A DNA stretch of 8,078 nt from Nitrospinales bacterium (GTDB lineage: Bacteria; Nitrospinota_A; UBA7883; JACRGQ01): positions 1-8,078 of the forward strand of contig JAHFEI010000080.1 in the NCBI GenBank assembly GCA_023248615.1. Reading direction: 5' to 3'. Of the stretch, positions 1-6,734 are shown in pieces. The notes beneath the pieces are model-generated. The model was not told the DNA's origin. It saw only the letters and a program-made list of their open reading frames with translations, and made no database searches. The stretch's first letter is position 1; each line of letters opens with the position of its first letter. Position numbers and translations under genes: made by a program.

Positions 1-1
1 T

Positions 2-112
2 GCGTTGTCTGCGACTGTGGGCGCCGATATTTACCAAGGTACGCCGAACAGCTTTTTCGGAAGGTTGAACGACGCGACTGCTTTCTTCACCGAACTGCGC
101 TGGGGATTTTGA
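2..112 (+). CDS. C-terminal end of an outer-membrane beta-barrel protein (5'-partial)
   Basis: Only the last 36 codons are visible; the gene enters from the left edge and ends with TGA at 110-112. The tail has alternating polar and hydrophobic residues and ends FFTELRWGF. A C-terminal aromatic residue, with aromatic or hydrophobic residues at alternating positions before it, is the known recognition signal of outer-membrane barrel proteins for the BAM machinery. The preceding stretch (NSFFGRLNDAT) resembles the last turn and strand of long porin-like barrels. The barrel family cannot be named from so little sequence. The gene converges on the acylphosphatase gene; no convincing terminator is visible in 113-184. 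Confidence 0.55.
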   Translation, partial: ALSATVGADIYQGTPNSFFGRLNDATAFFTELRWGF

Positions 113-184
113 CGGCGAAGGCAGGAAATGGGCAGTCCGCCTTCTACCGGGCGTCCAATTGTGCCCTGTGGCTATTTGGGCGAG

Positions 185-466
185 CTAGTAGGTGACGTCG
201 AAAGAGTCGAATTCGCCGACGTAGTTTTCCCAATTCACCAGCACCGATTTTACATGCGCGGCGGGCGGTCCCTGCCAGCACCATTCGACAAGTTTTTCTA
301 TTGCCGGTTTTCCCCCTTCAGCCACTATCTCCACTCCGCCGTCCGGCATGTTGCGCACCCATCCCGCAAGGCTCAGCGCCGTTGCGGTTTCGGCGGCTGT
401 GGCGCGGTAAAAAACGCCTTGCACCCTTCCCTTTATTATCAGGTGTACGCGGGCTTTGTCTTTCAC
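185..466 (-). CDS. acyP: Acylphosphatase
   Basis: A small cytoplasmic enzyme that hydrolyses the carboxyl-phosphate bond of acyl phosphates such as acetyl- or carbamoyl-phosphate. The 93-residue product covers the whole single-domain fold, at the family's usual length of about 90. The signature GRVQGVFYR (13-21) forms the phosphate-binding loop and carries the catalytic Arg21. GWVRN (35-39) gives the catalytic Asn39, followed by the typical NMPDGGVEIVAEG strand. The start is GTG (464-466), four bases overlapping the pyrF stop (GTGA), with GAGGAGG seven bases upstream inside pyrF, so translation is probably coupled. It is the last gene of a tatC-pyrF-acyP operon. Its physiological substrate is unknown, as for most bacterial acylphosphatases. 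Confidence 0.93.
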   Translation of the reverse strand: MKDKARVHLIIKGRVQGVFYRATAAETATALSLAGWVRNMPDGGVEIVAEGGKPAIEKLVEWCWQGPPAAHVKSVLVNWENYVGEFDSFDVTY

Positions 467-1179
467 GAACAGGCCTCCTCGATTTCGTCTATCACCATCC
501 GGGCGGCCTTTAGCGGGTTGGGAGCGCCGAGTATCGGCCTGCCGACTACGATGTAGTCCGCGCCGTTTTTTATTGCATCAAGCGGGGTGGCAATCCGTTG
601 CTGGTCGTTTTTTGCAGACCATGCGGGGCGCACGCCGGGGGTGACGATAAGGAAATAGTCGCCAAACTCCCTGCGCAGTTTCGCCGCTTCCATAGGGGAG
701 GCTACAACGCCATCTGCCCCCGCATCCAGCGCCATCCGGCACAGCCGCAACACAGTTTTTTCAACTCCACCGCTAAATCCTATTTTCTTCAGTTCCTGCT
801 CCGTGAACGATGTGAGGATAGTCACGGCGAGTAGCTTTGGCGGGTTCTTCAGTTTTTTAAGCGACTGTGCGCAATGCGCTATTGCGGCAGGCCCGGATAG
901 CGCATGGATGTTCACCAGGAGAGGTTTTAGCGCCGCCGCCGATTCCAGCGCGGATGCCATGGTGTTCGGGATATCGAAAAACTTCAGGTCCAGAAAAACC
1001 TTTGCCCCTGCGGAGTTCACTTTTTTCAGCGTTTCCGGCCCGGCGGCGGTAAACAGTTCGCTCCCCACCTTGAAGTGTTTTACAACCGGCGAAAGCTTTT
1101 TAAGCCATTTAGCCGCTTGCGCCATTGTCGGCACGTCCAGGGCCACGATGAGCCTTTCCTCAGGCTTTATCTTTTTCAA
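463..1179 (-). CDS. pyrF: Orotidine 5'-phosphate decarboxylase
   Basis: Catalyses the last step of de novo UMP synthesis, the decarboxylation of OMP, in the cytoplasm. The 238-residue product is the usual size of the bacterial group I enzyme. It shows VALDVP with Asp15, FKVG with Lys37, and the catalytic DLKFFDIPNT block at 64-73 (Asp64, Lys66, Asp69 of the Asp-Lys-Asp network). The phosphate-binding elements VTPGVRP and VVGRPIL lie near the C-terminus. The start chosen is TTG at 1177-1179: a strong GGAAGGAGG lies just upstream with a 4-base spacer, and the product then begins at the family's normal N-terminus. It overlaps the end of tatC by 20 bases and the acylphosphatase start by 4. No other pyr gene is in the window, so this is a scattered pathway gene. 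Confidence 0.96.
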   Translation of the reverse strand: MKKIKPEERLIVALDVPTMAQAAKWLKKLSPVVKHFKVGSELFTAAGPETLKKVNSAGAKVFLDLKFFDIPNTMASALESAAALKPLLVNIHALSGPAAIAHCAQSLKKLKNPPKLLAVTILTSFTEQELKKIGFSGGVEKTVLRLCRMALDAGADGVVASPMEAAKLRREFGDYFLIVTPGVRPAWSAKNDQQRIATPLDAIKNGADYIVVGRPILGAPNPLKAARMVIDEIEEACS

Positions 1180-1897
1180 CCTTCCTCCTTCCGAACAGGT
1201 AGATATACACGAGGCTTATCTCGTACAGCACAATAAGCGGCAGGGACGTGAGCGTTTGGTTTATTACGTCTGGCGTGGGCGTGACAATGGCTCCGATGAT
1301 GAATGCCACAACTATCCAGTAGCGGCGGAAGTTCCGTAGCGCATCCAGCGAGACCAGCCCGACTGCGTGGATGAAAACCACAACCAGCGGCAACTCGAAC
1401 ACCAGGCCGAACACCAGCATCATGGAGAGGCAGAAGCTCATATATGCATTTACCGATATCATCGGGGTCATCACGTCGCCGCCGTACGACATGAGAAACT
1501 GGATGGCGAACGGTAGCACCACGAACCAGCAAAATGCCACGCCGACAAAAAACAGTACGCTTGCCGAAACAATGACAGGCGCGGCAAAACGTTTTTCCTT
1601 TTCCACCAAGCCGGGCGCGATGAACGACCATAGCTGGTAAACGATTACAGGTACGCTGATAGCCAGCGCCGCGTAGAATGCGATGTTCATGTACGCCATC
1701 AGCGCTTCCATCGGCGTAAGGAATACCATCTTGGCGCCCAGCATGCGGGCGAATGGCGTGAGCAGCTTGTCCGACACCGCGTAGCAGCCGATGAAGGCCG
1801 CGCCGAGGAAAACCACGCAGAAAATAAGCCGTGTGCGTAGCTCCGCCAGGTGTTGTGTGAACGGAACCTTCTCCCCCGACCCGAGTTTCCGTATCAC
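1160..1897 (-). CDS. tatC: Sec-independent (twin-arginine) translocase subunit TatC
   Basis: TatC is the inner-membrane receptor that binds twin-arginine signal peptides and recruits TatA to export folded, often cofactor-bearing proteins. The 245-residue product has the usual six hydrophobic segments. Family marks include the N-terminal FTQHLAELRTRL, whose Glu19 corresponds to the signal-peptide-binding glutamate; FLTPMEALM near 59-67; WSFIAPGLVEKEKR, whose Glu101 matches the second essential glutamate; FGLVFELPLV; and the C-terminal block FRRYWIVVAFIIGAIVTPTPD. The start is GTG at 1895-1897; no clear Shine-Dalgarno is visible and no better in-frame start lies upstream. It is the first gene of the tatC-pyrF-acyP operon, divergent from tonB. 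No tatA or tatB gene is present in the window. Confidence 0.96.
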   Translation of the reverse strand: MIRKLGSGEKVPFTQHLAELRTRLIFCVVFLGAAFIGCYAVSDKLLTPFARMLGAKMVFLTPMEALMAYMNIAFYAALAISVPVIVYQLWSFIAPGLVEKEKRFAAPVIVSASVLFFVGVAFCWFVVLPFAIQFLMSYGGDVMTPMISVNAYMSFCLSMMLVFGLVFELPLVVVFIHAVGLVSLDALRNFRRYWIVVAFIIGAIVTPTPDVINQTLTSLPLIVLYEISLVYIYLFGRRKVEKDKA

Positions 1898-1910
1898 AGT
1901 TTTTTTCCGT

Positions 1911-2005
1911 AAAACATAACAATGGGGTATTTTACCCCAACGGCGGGTTATTGTTGCCCAAAATGGAGATAGCCGCCGGGATAAGCCGCGAAGCCGTTAT
2001 GTTTT
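1911..2005. repeat. Spaced 10-bp inverted repeat flanking the divergent promoter region
   Basis: AAAACATAAC at 1911-1920 and its exact reverse complement GTTATGTTTT at 1996-2005 lie 75 bases apart. One arm is close to the tatC start and the other is on the tonB side. They enclose the TGGGGTA palindrome. Such an arrangement would suit a dimeric regulator controlling both directions, but no regulator is known here. The region 1898-2063 contains no convincing gene. Confidence 0.35.
1923..1939. promoter_or_regulatory. Palindrome in the tatC/tonB divergent intergenic region
   Basis: Perfect inverted repeat TGGGGTA, loop TTT, TACCCCA. It lies 25 bases upstream of the tatC GTG. Read on the minus strand its centre contains TAAAAT, which resembles a sigma-70 -10 element, so it could be an operator or a promoter core for tatC. 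No good -35 hexamer is visible at normal spacing. Function is inferred. Confidence 0.35.
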
Positions 2006-2063
2006 GGCCGGTAGCCTTAAGTAGGGAGGGTAAATCCCGACGTTTCTGCGGTAAACTGTTCCC

Positions 2064-3005
2064 ATGTCGGACAGATGGGGCTTGGGGCATTTTCTTGCCG
2101 TCTCGGTCGTGCTACACACGATGGCGGCGCTTTTTACCGCGTTTATAAACACCGCTCCGGTTATAACCATTCCGCAGGTCATCAGGGTATCTATCGTGGC
2201 GGATACCGCGCCGAGGGCGAATGATGATTTCCAACACGGGAAGATAATGGATGCGCCTCCGCCGAAAAAGACGCCGCCAAGGGAGATGCCGGAAAAGGCG
2301 GACATTCTTGCCTCTTTTGATGCGCGTGCTAGGGCGCGTAAACAGGGGGACGGATTGGCGCTTCGTCCAAGCGCCCGTCCGGAGGAGATGAAGGTTGCGC
2401 AATACGCCGCCGCAAAGCGGAGGCACAAACAATCATCGGACAGCCCGAAAGCGAGCGGCGAAGTGCGGACTACTGTGACGGAAAACCGGTTTTCGGAAGT
2501 GGAGCTTGCTTCCGCCCAGCATGACAAGGGGGGTGAGGTCGCGCCTGTCCAGCCGGACACGCGGACAAAAACCGAGCGCGAAACAAAAAAGGAGCAGCGC
2601 GCACTGAGTGCCGAAGATGTGGATAGCTTTGCCGTATCAAGCCCTGCGGGCGTACTGGAAACTGACAGCGAGATAGTTATCCCGTTCAATACGCGCAAAT
2701 TCGATTACATGGAATATTTCTCGTCGTTGCGCCACTCGGTGGAAAGCATTTGGAGTTACCCAAACGAAGCCATGGAAAGCGGCACGGGTGGGAAGGCGTT
2801 GTTACGGTTTACCCTGGATAGGAGCGGCAACCTAGATGAAGTAAAGGTAATCGCCACATCCGGCGCCCAGGCGCTGGATAACGCCGCAGTCGACGCTGTG
2901 CGCCGGTCGGCCCCATTCAAGCCGTTCCCGGATAATCTGGATAAACTAAAGATACATATCGTAGCTACGTTCAACTACACGCCGCAGTACGGCAAGATTC
3001 CCTGA
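2064..3005 (+). CDS. tonB: TonB-type energy transducer with C-terminal TonB domain
   Basis: TonB proteins carry proton-motive energy from the inner-membrane ExbB/ExbD motor across the periplasm to outer-membrane transporters. The 313-residue product has a short cytoplasmic N-terminus and one membrane segment at about 8-28. That segment contains the Ser14-xxx-His18 pair (SVVLH) typical of TonB transmembrane helices. A long proline-rich and highly charged periplasmic linker follows, with PPPKKTPP near residue 65. The C-terminal domain starts at about 217 and shows SIWSYP, then GGKALLRFTLDRSGNL, ATSGAQALDNAAVDAVRRSAPF and KPFP, all characteristic. An in-frame TAA lies nine bases upstream of the ATG, so this is the first usable start; no Shine-Dalgarno is visible. 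No exbB or exbD is adjacent, and fhcA follows after about 22 bases, so they may be co-transcribed. It could also be called a TonB paralogue of unknown receptor. Confidence 0.88.
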   Translation: MSDRWGLGHFLAVSVVLHTMAALFTAFINTAPVITIPQVIRVSIVADTAPRANDDFQHGKIMDAPPPKKTPPREMPEKADILASFDARARARKQGDGLALRPSARPEEMKVAQYAAAKRRHKQSSDSPKASGEVRTTVTENRFSEVELASAQHDKGGEVAPVQPDTRTKTERETKKEQRALSAEDVDSFAVSSPAGVLETDSEIVIPFNTRKFDYMEYFSSLRHSVESIWSYPNEAMESGTGGKALLRFTLDRSGNLDEVKVIATSGAQALDNAAVDAVRRSAPFKPFPDNLDKLKIHIVATFNYTPQYGKIP

Positions 3006-3027
3006 AAAACTTTTTGGCGGCCACTTG

Positions 3028-4269
3028 ATGAAAATTTCCGGTGCGCAGGTTTTTGATCCGGCTTCTTCCATTGTGGGAGAGGTGCGCGATATCCACATTT
3101 CCGGCGGATTGGTATCGGACGCGCCGTGTGGCGGGGAAACGCTGGATGCCACCGGGTGCGTAGTTATGGCAGGGTGGATAGATATGCATGCCCATCCTCT
3201 TGCGGTGTCGCGCTTGTTCGCGCTTACCGGAGCGGGGGAACTGGCGGAGTGGGGAGACTTTGGAGCCATTGCAAGGGAATACCTTTCCCTCGGCATAACG
3301 TTTTTTGTCGAGGCCGGGCTTGGCGCGGATGAAGCCGAAGACGCAGGGTGGAAATGTGCGGGCGGGAAAATCGGCTACGGCCTGCTTCGCCTTGCCAATG
3401 GCGGCGGCGTGGAAGACGATAGCGGCTTTATAGGGCGAAAATTTATCGGGGAAAAAGGCGTGGAGGATTTTCTCCGCCATCCGCCAGGCGCCAATACGTC
3501 GCATGTACACTTGCCCCATCTGGCGAAGGGCGATTCGCTTTCCATACTTAAAAGTTTTCTGGAAAAACTTTCGGGCAGGAGGTGCCACCTTTCGCACCTG
3601 TCTCACTACGCTTTCGAATCGCGTGGTGGCAGGTTGCTTCCCGCCGGGCGCAAGGCCGCAAAAGCGTTGGCGGCGCATCCGAACGTAACTTTTGATTGCG
3701 GCCCGGTGGTATTCGGCCCGGCGCTTACATTTACGGTGGACGACGAACTGGCTGGAAGGGTTTCCAAAAGCGGGGGCGGCCCGCTTGTGCGGCACGAAAA
3801 AAGCCGCTTTGCCGCATCGCCGTATATGTTCAGGAAAGAAAGTTATGTCGATTCGCTTTTATGGCTCAACGCAATGGAGATGTTGCTTTCGGCGGAGGAT
3901 ATCCGGCAGTTTGCTCTTGCCATAGATTTTCCGTCTGGCGGGGCGATAAGTGGATATCCTTTTATCGTTGCTTGCCTTATGGACAGCCAAAAGCGCAACC
4001 GGTTCATGGAAACGATAAACCAGGAAGCGGTGGTCGCCAGCGCGTTGGGCAGTATAGGGCGCGAGTTTTCGTTGTCGGAAATTGTGGAAATAACGCGCAC
4101 CGCTCCCGCAAGGATATGCGGGCTTCCGCAAAGGGGCGGCCTGATGCCCGGGTCTGTGGCGGATATCGTAGTGTACGAAAAATCGGCGGATATCGAGCGG
4201 ATGGTTGCCAATCCGCGCTATGTGATACTGGGCGGCGAGGTTATCATTGAAAGGGGAATATGGAAATAA
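3028..4269 (+). CDS. fhcA: FhcA/FwdA-like amidohydrolase (formylmethanofuran hydrolase subunit A family), short and divergent
   Basis: In methylotrophic bacteria FhcA hydrolyses N-formyl-methanofuran to formate as part of the FhcABCD complex; archaeal FwdA/FmdA runs the same site in the reductive direction. The 413-residue product shows the amidohydrolase metal pair His54-Ala-His56 in AGWIDMHAHP, a VHLPH segment near 160-164, LSHLSHYAFESRGG near 188-201, NVTFDCGPVVFG near 219-230 and a probable catalytic Asp300 in AIDFPSGG, followed by YPFIVACLMDSQKR. The order of these motifs matches FhcA/FwdA. Oddities: it is shorter than the roughly 550 residues I expect for FhcA, and the region that should carry the carboxylated lysine (near 117-127, YGLLRLANGGG) lacks an obvious Lys. 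The start is the ATG at 3028; a TTG directly before it (3025) is less likely. It overlaps fhcD by 10 bases, which strongly supports the assignment. Confidence 0.8.
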   Translation: MKISGAQVFDPASSIVGEVRDIHISGGLVSDAPCGGETLDATGCVVMAGWIDMHAHPLAVSRLFALTGAGELAEWGDFGAIAREYLSLGITFFVEAGLGADEAEDAGWKCAGGKIGYGLLRLANGGGVEDDSGFIGRKFIGEKGVEDFLRHPPGANTSHVHLPHLAKGDSLSILKSFLEKLSGRRCHLSHLSHYAFESRGGRLLPAGRKAAKALAAHPNVTFDCGPVVFGPALTFTVDDELAGRVSKSGGGPLVRHEKSRFAASPYMFRKESYVDSLLWLNAMEMLLSAEDIRQFALAIDFPSGGAISGYPFIVACLMDSQKRNRFMETINQEAVVASALGSIGREFSLSEIVEITRTAPARICGLPQRGGLMPGSVADIVVYEKSADIERMVANPRYVILGGEVIIERGIWK

Positions 4270-5162
4270 ACGGCGTAACTATCGAGGACACCCAAGCAGA
4301 GGCTTTTGAAATGGCGTTTGTGCGGCTGGTGGTTACGGGCCGTAGCGGCAAGTGGGCTTCGGATTCCGCCACGGCGGCTGTCGGCTGTGCCACATCCATT
4401 ATTGGGTGCGGGTGCGAGGCGGGGTTTGAGGCGCGAAGGGATGATTTTAAAACGCCGGATGGGCGGCCCGGCCACGAGCTTTTATTTTTTGCGCGTACGC
4501 GGGAGAAACTGGAAAAGGAGCTTATCAAGCGGGTGGGGCAAACGCTTTTGCCAACGCCCACCGTCGCGGGCTTCAACGGCCTTGCGGCTGGCGCGGATTA
4601 CGAGTTGGGTACCAAGATAGGTTTTTTCGGCAACGGGTTCCAAAAAGAGGAAAAACGCCACGGCAGGGATTGCGTGGTGGTGCCGATTGCTTCCGGCGAG
4701 TTTCTAATCGAAAAAACTGTAAAGGTGGGGCAGGGCGTTGGCGGCGCGAACTTCTGGATTTTTGCATCGAGCCAAAAGACGGGGCTGAGGGCGGCTGAAA
4801 AAGCGGTGGAGGCTATAGGCGGCATGCCGGGGCTAATACTTCCGTTTGCCGGCGGAGTGGTGGCGGCGCCTAGCAGGGTTGGCTCCAAATACGAGTTTTT
4901 ATCCGCATCCACACAGGAAGATTTTTGTCCCACCATCCCGGAAAACAAAAACCCTTCCCGAAAGTTGCCGAAAGGGGTGGAAGCGGTGTTTGAGGTGGTG
5001 ATAGACGCTGTAACGATAGATATCGCGCAAAGGGCGATGGCGGCTGGCATCCGCGCGGCATGTGCGGGTGGCGTGGTGAAAATCGGCGCGGCAAACTTCG
5101 GCGGTAAACTGGGGGACATCAATCTCCCGCTACGCTCCGTTTTGGAAAAATATCCCGCCTGA
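4260..5162 (+). CDS. fhcD: Formylmethanofuran:tetrahydromethanopterin formyltransferase (FhcD/Ftr)
   Basis: Transfers the formyl group between tetrahydromethanopterin and methanofuran; in bacteria it is subunit D of the formyltransferase/hydrolase complex for formaldehyde or formyl oxidation. The 300-residue length equals the family norm. Motifs in order: INGVTIEDTQAEAFEM (3-18), ATSIIGCGCEAGFE (44-57), TPDGRPG (65-71), TPTVAGFNGL (99-108), FGNGFQ (123-128), GVGGANF (159-165), PFAGGVVAAPSRVGSKYEFL (195-214), SASTQEDFCPT (215-225), LPKGVEAVFEVVIDA (236-250) and ANFGGKLGDINL (278-289). The ATG at 4260 lies inside the end of fhcA, with AAGGGG a few bases upstream, indicating coupled translation. 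fhcB and fhcC do not follow, unlike the compact fhc clusters of methylotrophs, so the complex is either encoded at more than one locus or reduced. Confidence 0.93.
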   Translation: MEINGVTIEDTQAEAFEMAFVRLVVTGRSGKWASDSATAAVGCATSIIGCGCEAGFEARRDDFKTPDGRPGHELLFFARTREKLEKELIKRVGQTLLPTPTVAGFNGLAAGADYELGTKIGFFGNGFQKEEKRHGRDCVVVPIASGEFLIEKTVKVGQGVGGANFWIFASSQKTGLRAAEKAVEAIGGMPGLILPFAGGVVAAPSRVGSKYEFLSASTQEDFCPTIPENKNPSRKLPKGVEAVFEVVIDAVTIDIAQRAMAAGIRAACAGGVVKIGAANFGGKLGDINLPLRSVLEKYPA

Positions 5163-5163
5163 A

Positions 5164-5298
5164 TTGGGAATCCACCCAAAACCGTTCCGTGGCTACGGCT
5201 TGGCACTGAGTATCCAGAAGGATACGCTATGGCTGGTGGAAAGCCGTAAGCGGGTATTGCATGCCGTTGGGCTGAAAATGGCGGTTCTTCCTTCCTGA
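5164..5298 (+). CDS. Possible small ORF directly after fhcD (unrecognised)
   Basis: A 44-codon frame begins with TTG one base after the fhcD stop (TGA-A-TTG) and ends with TGA at 5296-5298. The predicted peptide has a protein-like pattern (GYGLALSIQKDTLWLVESRK, then RVLHAVGLKMAVLP) and GC-rich third positions like its neighbours, but I do not recognise it. Translation could be coupled to fhcD termination; no separate Shine-Dalgarno is seen. It may equally be a gene remnant or untranslated 3' sequence. Confidence 0.25.
   Translation: MGIHPKPFRGYGLALSIQKDTLWLVESRKRVLHAVGLKMAVLPS
5194..5248. repeat. Nested inverted repeats downstream of fhcD
   Basis: An outer pair, TACGGCTT (5194-5201) and AAGCCGTA (5241-5248), encloses an inner perfect hairpin GTATCC-AGAA-GGATAC (5210-5225). 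The arms lie within the possible small ORF. No T-tract follows, so it is not an obvious rho-independent terminator. It could be an mRNA 3' structure or coincidence. Confidence 0.3.
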
Positions 5299-5325
5299 TG
5301 GTGGGATGAATTAAGTATGGCGCTC

Positions 5326-5366
5326 CCGGAAACAAAAACCAAATAAACTTACGCTTCCGGTTTTTT
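5326..5366 (+). terminator. Weak candidate terminator for the tonB-fhcA-fhcD direction
   Basis: CCGGAA (5326-5331) can pair with TTCCGG (5355-5360), and the second arm is followed directly by six T (5361-5366) on the plus strand. The stem is only 6 bp and the loop is 23 bases, so stability is doubtful. It overlaps the 3' end of the convergent response regulator gene. Confidence 0.3.
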
Positions 5367-6734
5367 CAGGTCTATGCCGAGTTTTTTGATTTTGTACCAG
5401 ATGCTCCGTTCCGAGATTCCCATCTCCTGCGCGGTTTTATTCTGCTTCCAGCGGTTTCGCTCCAGCGAGGCCAGCAACAGCCTGCGCTCATAATCGGCGA
5501 CAACCTCGTCCAGGTTTTTTCCGTTGCTACTGCCCGGTTCGGGAATCTCTTGTAAATCCGGTTCCGGCGCGAAGGCAATCTCGCCGATGTCGGCAAGGGA
5601 TATGGCGTCGTTTTCCGATGTTCCCACGGCGCGCTCAATAGTGTTTTCCAGTTCGCGGATATTGCCAGGCCAGGGGCGGTGGCGAAGGTGCTCCACCACT
5701 CGCGGATCCATCTTTTTCAGCGGTACTCCGTTTTCCTCACAGTATTTTTTCACAAAGTGTTCCGCCAGCATCTGTATGTCCTCCACCCTTTTCGCCAGCG
5801 GCGGCATGTGGATGTGGAACACGTTCAGCCGGTAAAAGAGGTCGGAGCGGAATTTTTTATCCGTTACTGCCTGCGCGATGTCTATATTGGTGGCGGCTAT
5901 CACGCGGATATCCACCTTTTTCGCTTTGGAGGAGCCGATGCGCTCCACCTCGCGCTCCTGCAGGGCGCGTAGCACTTTTGCTTGTGTGGCTACGCTCATC
6001 TCGCCTATTTCGTCCATGAACAGGGAGCCGCCGTCGGCCAGCTCGAATTTCCCGGCGCGGGCGGATACGCCGGTGGCGATGTTTTTTTCGATGCCGAAAA
6101 GTTCCGCCTCCAGCATCGATTCCGGTATCGCGGCGCAGTTTATCTTTATGAAAGGGCCGCTGGCGCGGCTGGAGTTGTAGTGCGCGGCGCGGGCTATAAG
6201 CTCTTTGCCGGTGCCGGATTCGCCGGTAATCAATATTGTCGATTTTGTTTTTATAGCGCGGTTGAGTATGGAAAAAACGTCTTCCAAAGCACCAGAGCGG
6301 CCAATGATGCTGTCGAACCGGTACCGCTTGCCAAGCTCCTCTTTCAGCCGCAGGTTTTCGTCCTTCAGGCGCACCTGCTCGGCGATTTTATCCATCAGGC
6401 TGAAAAGTTCGTCCGCATCCACCGGCTTCGTAAGGTAGTAGTAGGCTCCCGACTGCATAGCCTGCACTGCGTCGCTTGTCTCGCGCGAGGCGGTGAGGAT
6501 GATGACCGGCAGTTCCGGCTGGCGCTCGTGGAAGCGTTTCATCAGTTCGACGCCTGTCATGCCCGGCATGTAAAAATCCACTATCGCCATGTCCGGTTGC
6601 ACGTCCTCGAAGTTTGCAATCGCATCCTGCGTGGTGATGTGCGGGAACACCTTATGCTTTTTCAGGGACAGCAATTCCTCTACGGATTTGAGGACATTTA
6701 TGTCGTCGTCCACAGTGATTATTTTTACGCCCAT
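5349..6734 (-). CDS. NtrC-family response regulator (receiver, AAA+ sigma-54 interaction-type domain, Fis-type HTH)
   Basis: A cytoplasmic two-component regulator, 461 residues, the usual length. The receiver domain (about 1-120) has the acidic pocket Asp9-Asp10-Asp11, phosphoacceptor Asp53 in VDFYMPGMTG, Thr81 and Lys103 in TKP. A linker helix (about 121-137) leads to the AAA+ domain: Walker A GESGTGKE (171-178), ELFGIEK (211-217), Walker B SLFMDE (237-242), FRSDLFYRLNVF, and the WPGNIRELEN sensor-2 motif. The C-terminus carries a Fis-type helix-turn-helix, with QNKTAQEMGISERSIWYKIK as its core. The sigma-54-contacting GAFTGA loop reads NIATGV (218-223), so classic sigma-54 activation is uncertain. 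The start is the ATG at 6732-6734; no Shine-Dalgarno is visible. No histidine kinase is adjacent, so its input and target genes are unknown. Confidence 0.92.
   Translation of the reverse strand: MGVKIITVDDDINVLKSVEELLSLKKHKVFPHITTQDAIANFEDVQPDMAIVDFYMPGMTGVELMKRFHERQPELPVIILTASRETSDAVQAMQSGAYYYLTKPVDADELFSLMDKIAEQVRLKDENLRLKEELGKRYRFDSIIGRSGALEDVFSILNRAIKTKSTILITGESGTGKELIARAAHYNSSRASGPFIKINCAAIPESMLEAELFGIEKNIATGVSARAGKFELADGGSLFMDEIGEMSVATQAKVLRALQEREVERIGSSKAKKVDIRVIAATNIDIAQAVTDKKFRSDLFYRLNVFHIHMPPLAKRVEDIQMLAEHFVKKYCEENGVPLKKMDPRVVEHLRHRPWPGNIRELENTIERAVGTSENDAISLADIGEIAFAPEPDLQEIPEPGSSNGKNLDEVVADYERRLLLASLERNRWKQNKTAQEMGISERSIWYKIKKLGIDLKKPEA

Noticed and set aside
113..184. Bidirectional terminator between the outer-membrane protein and acyP
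   Set aside because: Short complementary arms such as GAAGGC/GCCTTC exist but loops are long and no T-run follows in either direction.
1997..2698. Long minus-strand ORF opposite tonB
   Set aside because: Low-complexity Ser/Ala-rich translation without motifs; the plus-strand TonB has both its membrane motif and its C-terminal domain.
2971..3795. Long minus-strand ORF opposite fhcA
   Set aside because: No recognisable domain and it lies antisense to a gene with conserved amidohydrolase motifs.
5160..5200. Selenocysteine-type readthrough of the fhcD TGA using the downstream hairpin
   Set aside because: FhcD is already full length at this stop and the hairpin loop does not look like a bacterial SECIS element.
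4598..5335. Minus-strand ORF opposite fhcD and the following gap
   Set aside because: Proline/serine-rich shadow of fhcD with no motifs; it extends past fhcD only because the gap lacks stops in that frame.
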